64,000 nt of DNA, taken from NCBI GenBank assembly GCA_963696105.1, contig CAVOIP010000002.1, forward strand, positions 474,071-538,070, given 5' to 3'. This DNA comes from CAVRTM01 sp963696105. GTDB lineage: Bacteria > Actinomycetota > Actinomycetes > Actinomycetales > Dermatophilaceae. A program made the position numbers and the translations under genes. Within the stretch, counting starts at the first letter, position 1. Every line of letters starts with the position of its first letter. The notes under the pieces are model-generated. The model did not search any database. It was not told the origin of the DNA and saw only the letters and a program-made list of their open reading frames with translations. Below are positions 60,417 to 64,000 of the stretch, piece after piece.

Positions 60417-60630
60417 CTACGTCGCCGGGACGTCGCCGGCGACCAGGCGGATCACGCCGTTGGGGCACAGCCCGACCGCCCGCACCACCGCGGCTTCCTG
60501 CTCGGGCGGCGGCTCAGGGTCCAGCACGACGACGGTGCCGTCGTCCTCGCTCTGGTCGAACACCTCGGGGGCGGTCAGGGCGCACATCCCCGCGCCGCGG
60601 CACCGGTCGACGGTCGACGACGACCCTCAC
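60417..60630 (-). pseudogene. P450-associated ferredoxin, one +1 frameshift near the start
   Basis: A ferredoxin of about 70 residues that would reduce the upstream P450. The cluster-binding part reads DRCRGAGMCALTAPEVFDQS and AVGLCPNGVIRL (Cys-x5-Cys ... Cys-Pro), the [3Fe-4S] actinobacterial type with the third acidic residues missing. Its GTG at 60630 overlaps the P450 TGA in a GTGA, a strong positional sign of the real start. From that GTG the frame is VRVVVDR, but DRC lies one frame over. One extra C (CGTCGACC instead of CGTGACC) near 60608 accounts for it. As in fmdA and hrpA this is a single-base insertion and may be an error. Confidence 0.8.
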
Positions 60631-61886
60631 GCTCCGCCACCGCTGCCGTTCCCGGTGCGCTGGATCCCCTCGGTGTCCCAGGCCACCGGCAGCGCCTCGA
60701 CGCCGTAGATGAACATGTCGTCGCGCATCCGCACCTGCTCCGCCGGGACGGCCAGCCGCAGCCCGGGAAGGTCAGCGAGCAGCCGGGAGAAGCCGATCCG
60801 CATCTCCACCCGCGCCAGCTGCTGGCCCAGGCACTGGTGCACGCCGTGGCCGAAGGACAGGTGCCCCGGCGTCTCCCGGGCGAGGTCGAGGCGGTCGGGG
60901 TCGGGGAAGTGCGCCGGGTCGCGGTTGGCCGCCGGCAGCGAGAGCACCACCGGCTCGCCGGCCCGGATCGCCCGCCCCTCGAGCGTGACGTCCTCGAGGG
61001 CCACCCGCACCAGCCCGAACTGCACGATCGTGAGATAGCGCAGCAGCTCCTCCACGGCGCCCTCGACCAGCCCCGGGTCGGCGCGCAGCCGCTCCAGCTC
61101 ACCGGGGTGGCTCAGGAGGGCCAGCGTGCCGAGGCCGAGCATGTTGGCGGTCGTCTCGTGCCCGGCGACCAGCAGCAGCAGCCCGATGTTGATGAGCTCC
61201 TCGTCGTCGAGGCGGTCCTCGCCGTCGTGGTGCACCAGGCCGCTGAGCAGGTCGTCGGCCGGTGCGGCGCGCTTGGCCTGCACCAGCTCGAGCATGTAGG
61301 CGCGCAGCTCCTCGCGCGCCCGCAGCAGCTCCGGGCCCTCCGTGGCGAAGGACAGCAGCAGCCGCGAGCGCTGCTGGAACATCGCCCGGTCGCCGTACGG
61401 CACCCCGAGCAGCTCACAGATCACCAGCGAGGGCACCGGCAGCGCGAACGACTCGACCAGGTCGCACGGCGGCCCGGTGCGGCGCATCCCCTGCAGCTGC
61501 TGCTCGACGATCTCGGTGATCCGCGGCTCGAGGGCGCGCATCCGGCGGACCGTGAACTGGCCGGTCAGCAGCCGACGGTAGCGGGTGTGCTCGGGCGGGT
61601 CGAGCCCGATGAACTGCCCCGGCTCGGGCTCCAGGAACTGCCGGATCTCCTCGGGGGTCTCCCGGACCGGGTTCATCGCGAAGCTGCGGCGCGAGCTGAA
61701 CCGGGGATCGGCGAGCAGGGCGCGCACGTCGTCGTACCGGGTCACCAGCCAGCCGGTGCCTCCGCCGGGAAAGACCAGCGGGCTGACCGGGTCGGACTCC
61801 TGCAGCAAGCGATAGTCCGGCGGCGGGTCGAACGGCGAGACGCGCTGGCGTGGAAGCCGGGCCGTGGGGGTCGTCGGGGTGCTCAC
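60627..61886 (-). CDS. cytochrome P450
   Basis: A 419-residue soluble bacterial P450 of the CYP105/107-like style. Signatures are the I-helix AGHETTANMLGLGT, the K-helix ExxR in EELLRYLTI, and the heme-binding FGHGVHQCLGQQLAR, where the Cys is the axial ligand. The distal FIGLDPPEHTRYRRLL and FTVRRMRALEP blocks are also typical. It hydroxylates an unknown small molecule with electrons from the ferredoxin encoded just downstream (GTGA overlap). The GTG at 61886 follows GGGAGG with 8-nt spacing; a GTG at 61895 is in frame. Confidence 0.95.
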   Translation of the reverse strand: MSTPTTPTARLPRQRVSPFDPPPDYRLLQESDPVSPLVFPGGGTGWLVTRYDDVRALLADPRFSSRRSFAMNPVRETPEEIRQFLEPEPGQFIGLDPPEHTRYRRLLTGQFTVRRMRALEPRITEIVEQQLQGMRRTGPPCDLVESFALPVPSLVICELLGVPYGDRAMFQQRSRLLLSFATEGPELLRAREELRAYMLELVQAKRAAPADDLLSGLVHHDGEDRLDDEELINIGLLLLVAGHETTANMLGLGTLALLSHPGELERLRADPGLVEGAVEELLRYLTIVQFGLVRVALEDVTLEGRAIRAGEPVVLSLPAANRDPAHFPDPDRLDLARETPGHLSFGHGVHQCLGQQLARVEMRIGFSRLLADLPGLRLAVPAEQVRMRDDMFIYGVEALPVAWDTEGIQRTGNGSGGGA

Positions 61887-62043
61887 CGGCACCACCTCCC
61901 GTGCGTGGGTCTGGCCCCCGACGACTCGGAGGCCACGTCGAGCGTAAGCCCGTTCGCGGCGCTCCGGGAGGGCCCGTGTTCGCGGGACCTGTGCGGGCCC
62001 TTCGTCCCGGAGGGACCGTCCGGCCCACCGTTAGCGTGGGTGG

Positions 62044-62454
62044 ATGCGCACCCTGGGCAACATCCTGTGGTTCCTGCTTGCCGGGTGGTGGCTCGCGCTC
62101 GGGTACATCCTCGCCGGGCTGGTCGCCGTGGTGCTGATCGTCACCATCCCGTTCGGCATCGCGTCGTTCCGGCTGGCCGGCTACGTGCTCTGGCCGTTCG
62201 GGCGGACGGTGGTGTGGCGCAGGCACGCCGGGCTCTGGTCGGCGGTCGGCAACGTCGTCTGGCTGGTCCTGCTCGGCTGGGAGCTGGCGATCGCCCACGC
62301 GGTGGCGGGGCTGCTGCTGTGCGTGACGATCGTCGGGATCCCCTTCGGCGTCGCCTGCTGGAAGATGGTGCCGCTCGCCCTGCTCCCCCTCGGCCGCGAG
62401 GTCGTGCCCGTCGCGTCGGTCGGTTCCGACCCCTACCGGGTTCCCCTTACGTAG
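62044..62454 (+). CDS. YccF domain membrane protein
   Basis: A 136-residue inner-membrane protein with two YccF repeats: GNILWFLLAGWWLALGYILA and VGNVVWLVLLGWELAIAHAVA, each followed by VLIVTIPFGIASFRLA or TIVGIPFGVACWKM and then the basic PFGRTVV or PLGREVV. The internal duplication and the IPFGxA(S/C) motif are diagnostic. Function is unknown. It stands alone; the ATG at 62044 is the natural start, directly before the first helix. Confidence 0.93.
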   Translation: MRTLGNILWFLLAGWWLALGYILAGLVAVVLIVTIPFGIASFRLAGYVLWPFGRTVVWRRHAGLWSAVGNVVWLVLLGWELAIAHAVAGLLLCVTIVGIPFGVACWKMVPLALLPLGREVVPVASVGSDPYRVPLT

Positions 62455-62465
62455 CGCGCAGTTCC

Positions 62466-62484
62466 GGCCATCGGCCGAATGGCC
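62466..62484 (+). promoter_or_regulatory. inverted repeat upstream of the NERD gene
   Basis: GGCCAT (62466-62471) and ATGGCC (62479-62484) flank CGGCCGA. It ends 55 nt before the NERD start and could be an operator or a weak terminator of the YccF gene. Confidence 0.3.
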
Positions 62485-62539
62485 AGACCTTCCGCGAGCG
62501 GCCCCTCGACGCGAGTGCCGGTCTGTACGTTGCCGGGTC

Positions 62540-63409
62540 ATGAACGGGGACCAGCCGGCAGACGCGCTGCCGAGGGTGATCAGGCTGCGGTACGACGGTC
62601 GCTGCCGTTGTGGTGCGCAGGTCGCCAGCGGCGAGCGGGCGGGGTACGTGCGGGCCGAGCGGCAGGTGGTGTGCCTGCACTGCCTGGCGGACCAGCAGGC
62701 GGGGCGGGTCGACCTCGGCTCCATGGCGACCGAGGTGGTGGTGCCGCCGTTGCCGGGAGTCGCGGGCGGTGCGGCACGGCGGGAGTACGAACGCCGCGTC
62801 GCCGTACGGGCGGAGCGGTTGGCGCAGCGTGGACGGATCGTGCGCCTCAGCGCGGTGGTCGTCGGTGAGCCGCAGTCCACCCGGGCCTGGGCGGTGGGCG
62901 CCGTCGGCGAGGAGCGGGTGGCGGCCCGGCTGCAGACGGCCGCGGACCGCGGTGTGCTGGCGTTGCACGACCGGCGCATCCCGGGCAGTCGGGCCAACAT
63001 CGATCACCTCGCGATCGGGCCGGCCGGGGTCTGCGTCATCGACGCCAAGCGCTACGAGAGTGCGCAGATCCGGGTACGCCGGGTGGGCGGGCTGTTCACC
63101 CAGCGGCGCGACGAGCTGCTCGTGCGGGGCCGGGTCAGGAACGATCTGGTTGCGGGGCTGGACAAGCAGGTGGCCGCGGTCCACGCGGCCCTGCAGTCCG
63201 GCGGGCACGGCGACGTACCGGTCATCGGCGTGCTCTGCTTCGTCGACGGGCTCTTTCCGGTCTTCAACGGGGGATACCGCGTGGGCAGCCGCCTCGTGGT
63301 GTCTCCCAGGAAGCTCACGCAGATCGTCGCCATGCCGGGGCCGATCACCGAGGACGAGCGGTACGAGCTGTACTGCGCCCTCGGCGACCGGCTGCCCGCC
63401 ATGACGTGA
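62540..63409 (+). CDS. NERD domain protein with N-terminal zinc ribbon-like module
   Basis: A 289-residue protein. The N-terminus has two CxxC-like pairs (GRCRCGAQVASGE and VVCLHCLADQ), compatible with a metal-binding ribbon. The NERD domain (about 120-250) has AVGAVGEERVAARL, DRRIPGSRANIDHLAIGPAGVCVIDAKRYE, present as ANIDHLAIGPAG with catalytic-type Asp and Lys in IDAKRY, and VPVIGVLCFVDGLFPV. NERD proteins are putative nucleases of the PD-(D/E)XK group. The ATG at 62540 follows no clear Shine-Dalgarno. A broken NERD homologue is at 55.5 kb. Confidence 0.88.
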   Translation: MNGDQPADALPRVIRLRYDGRCRCGAQVASGERAGYVRAERQVVCLHCLADQQAGRVDLGSMATEVVVPPLPGVAGGAARREYERRVAVRAERLAQRGRIVRLSAVVVGEPQSTRAWAVGAVGEERVAARLQTAADRGVLALHDRRIPGSRANIDHLAIGPAGVCVIDAKRYESAQIRVRRVGGLFTQRRDELLVRGRVRNDLVAGLDKQVAAVHAALQSGGHGDVPVIGVLCFVDGLFPVFNGGYRVGSRLVVSPRKLTQIVAMPGPITEDERYELYCALGDRLPAMT

Positions 63410-63465
63410 CGCGACCGTACGGGCGGCCGTTGAGGCCGTGGCGACCGATCGGCGTACGACCCGGC

Positions 63466-63894
63466 TCAGGCCAGCGCCTTCTGCTTGAGCGCGTCGTACT
63501 CCGCCTGGTTGATGGCGCCGCTGTCGAGCAGCTGCTTGCCCTTGGCGATCTGGTCCGCCGAGGACGAATGCCCGTTCGCCGAGTTCCCGTCCGCCGCCAC
63601 TGAGCGCACGTGGGCGTCGAACTGCTCCTGGTAGGCCTTGGCCTCCCGGTTGCGCCGCTCCGCCATGCCCTTGGTGTTGGCGATCAGGTAGATGAGGACG
63701 CCCAGGAACGGCAGCACGACCAGCAGGACGACCCAGCCGGCCTTGCCCCAGCCGCCGACGTCGTCGCGCCGGAACAGGTCGGAGAAGATGCTGATCAGCA
63801 GCCAGAACCAGATCACCCAGCAGAAGAACACGAACATCGTCCACATGACGTCGAGCAACGGATATCCGGAGCTTGCTCCGACGGCCTCCACCAT
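63466..63894 (-). CDS. PLDc_N and SHOCT domain membrane protein
   Basis: A 142-residue membrane protein. Two hydrophobic helices (MFVFFCWVIWFWLLISIF and AGWVVLLVVLPFLGVLIYLI) are joined by a loop with DLFRRDDVGGWGKA, which is the PLDc_N pattern. The C-terminus has the SHOCT motif SADQIAKGKQLLDSGAINQAEYDALKQK in blocks (IAKGKQLLDSGAINQAEYDA). The function is unknown; SHOCT is a short oligomerisation motif. GGAGGACGCC precedes the ATG at 63894. The last 106 nt of the window upstream of it hold no gene; a GC-rich dyad ATCCGGAT is present at 63983-63990. Confidence 0.88.
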   Translation of the reverse strand: MVEAVGASSGYPLLDVMWTMFVFFCWVIWFWLLISIFSDLFRRDDVGGWGKAGWVVLLVVLPFLGVLIYLIANTKGMAERRNREAKAYQEQFDAHVRSVAADGNSANGHSSSADQIAKGKQLLDSGAINQAEYDALKQKALA

Positions 63895-64000
63895 GGCGTC
63901 CTCCTACAGGGTCACGCGCCGGGCCGGTCGCTCCGGCCACGCAGGACGAGCGTGCGCCCGGCGGGCACCCGGCGACGTCATCCAATCCGGATGATTGTGG

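Overview
The window is very GC-rich double-stranded DNA from an actinobacterium. The evidence is the base composition, codon use dominated by G/C third positions, frequent GTG starts, and a typical actinobacterial gene set: DUF4192, LigB-type ligase, DUF1206, PAC2/FmdB, TM0106-type nuclease-helicase, SAM-IV riboswitches and a B12-riboswitch-controlled class Ia nrdAB. The family cannot be fixed from the sequence alone. It looks like ordinary chromosome: no rRNA, tRNA, CRISPR array, prophage or intact insertion sequence was seen.

Layout. 0-5.7 kb: 5' end of metX behind a SAM-IV riboswitch, DUF4192 and DUF1232 genes, an ATP-dependent DNA ligase, and a two-domain rhodanese separated from sufE by a 53-bp tandem repeat. 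5.6-10.5 kb: secreted SGNH hydrolase, a family-A DNA polymerase with an altered O-helix, a DUF1206 membrane protein and a flavodoxin-like protein. 10.5-15 kb: an amide-utilisation cluster (formamidase fmdA, FmdB zinc ribbon running in frame into a PAC2 protein, AmiC-like amide sensor, MarR regulator). 15-17.4 kb: TetR regulator with a palindromic operator and its probable target, a DHA2-type drug exporter. 17.4-24.5 kb: hrpA helicase (disrupted by seven +1 shifts), aldo/keto reductase, and metY behind a second SAM-IV riboswitch. 24.1-30.3 kb: GntR regulator, a tandem ABC exporter with a compensated frameshift, and an Ogt / Ada-AlkA alkylation-repair pair. 30.4-36.5 kb: a WXG100/EspC-like protein with a DUF1023 hydrolase, and assorted small proteins.

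36.5-48 kb carries the most coherent system. It is a nine-gene operon on the minus strand: oligopeptide-type ABC importer (SBP, two permeases, two ATPases), M20 peptidase, P1-family (DmpA/NylC-like) amidohydrolase, aldehyde dehydrogenase and SDR. It is divergently transcribed from a FadR-type regulator, and a perfect FadR-type operator lies between them. The logic is import of a small amide or peptide-like compound, amide hydrolysis, then oxidation of the product; the substrate is unknown.

48-64 kb: an interrupted paralogue of the gene at 36 kb, a DUF6308 protein, a large RecB-like nuclease-helicase, a class-A beta-lactamase-fold protein, an orphan exporter permease, a decayed NERD gene, nrdAB under a cobalamin riboswitch, a P450-ferredoxin pair, and YccF, NERD and SHOCT proteins.

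Two themes deserve attention. First, single-base frame shifts recur, nearly all insertions of one C or G and mostly beside GCGC: seven in hrpA, one each in fmdA and the ferredoxin gene, one in the ABC exporter. They look more like consensus errors than true decay. Second, an unrecognised two-member gene family (36.0 and 48.0 kb) shares a GGACTAGT box exactly 82 nt upstream of both start codons, suggesting a shared regulon.
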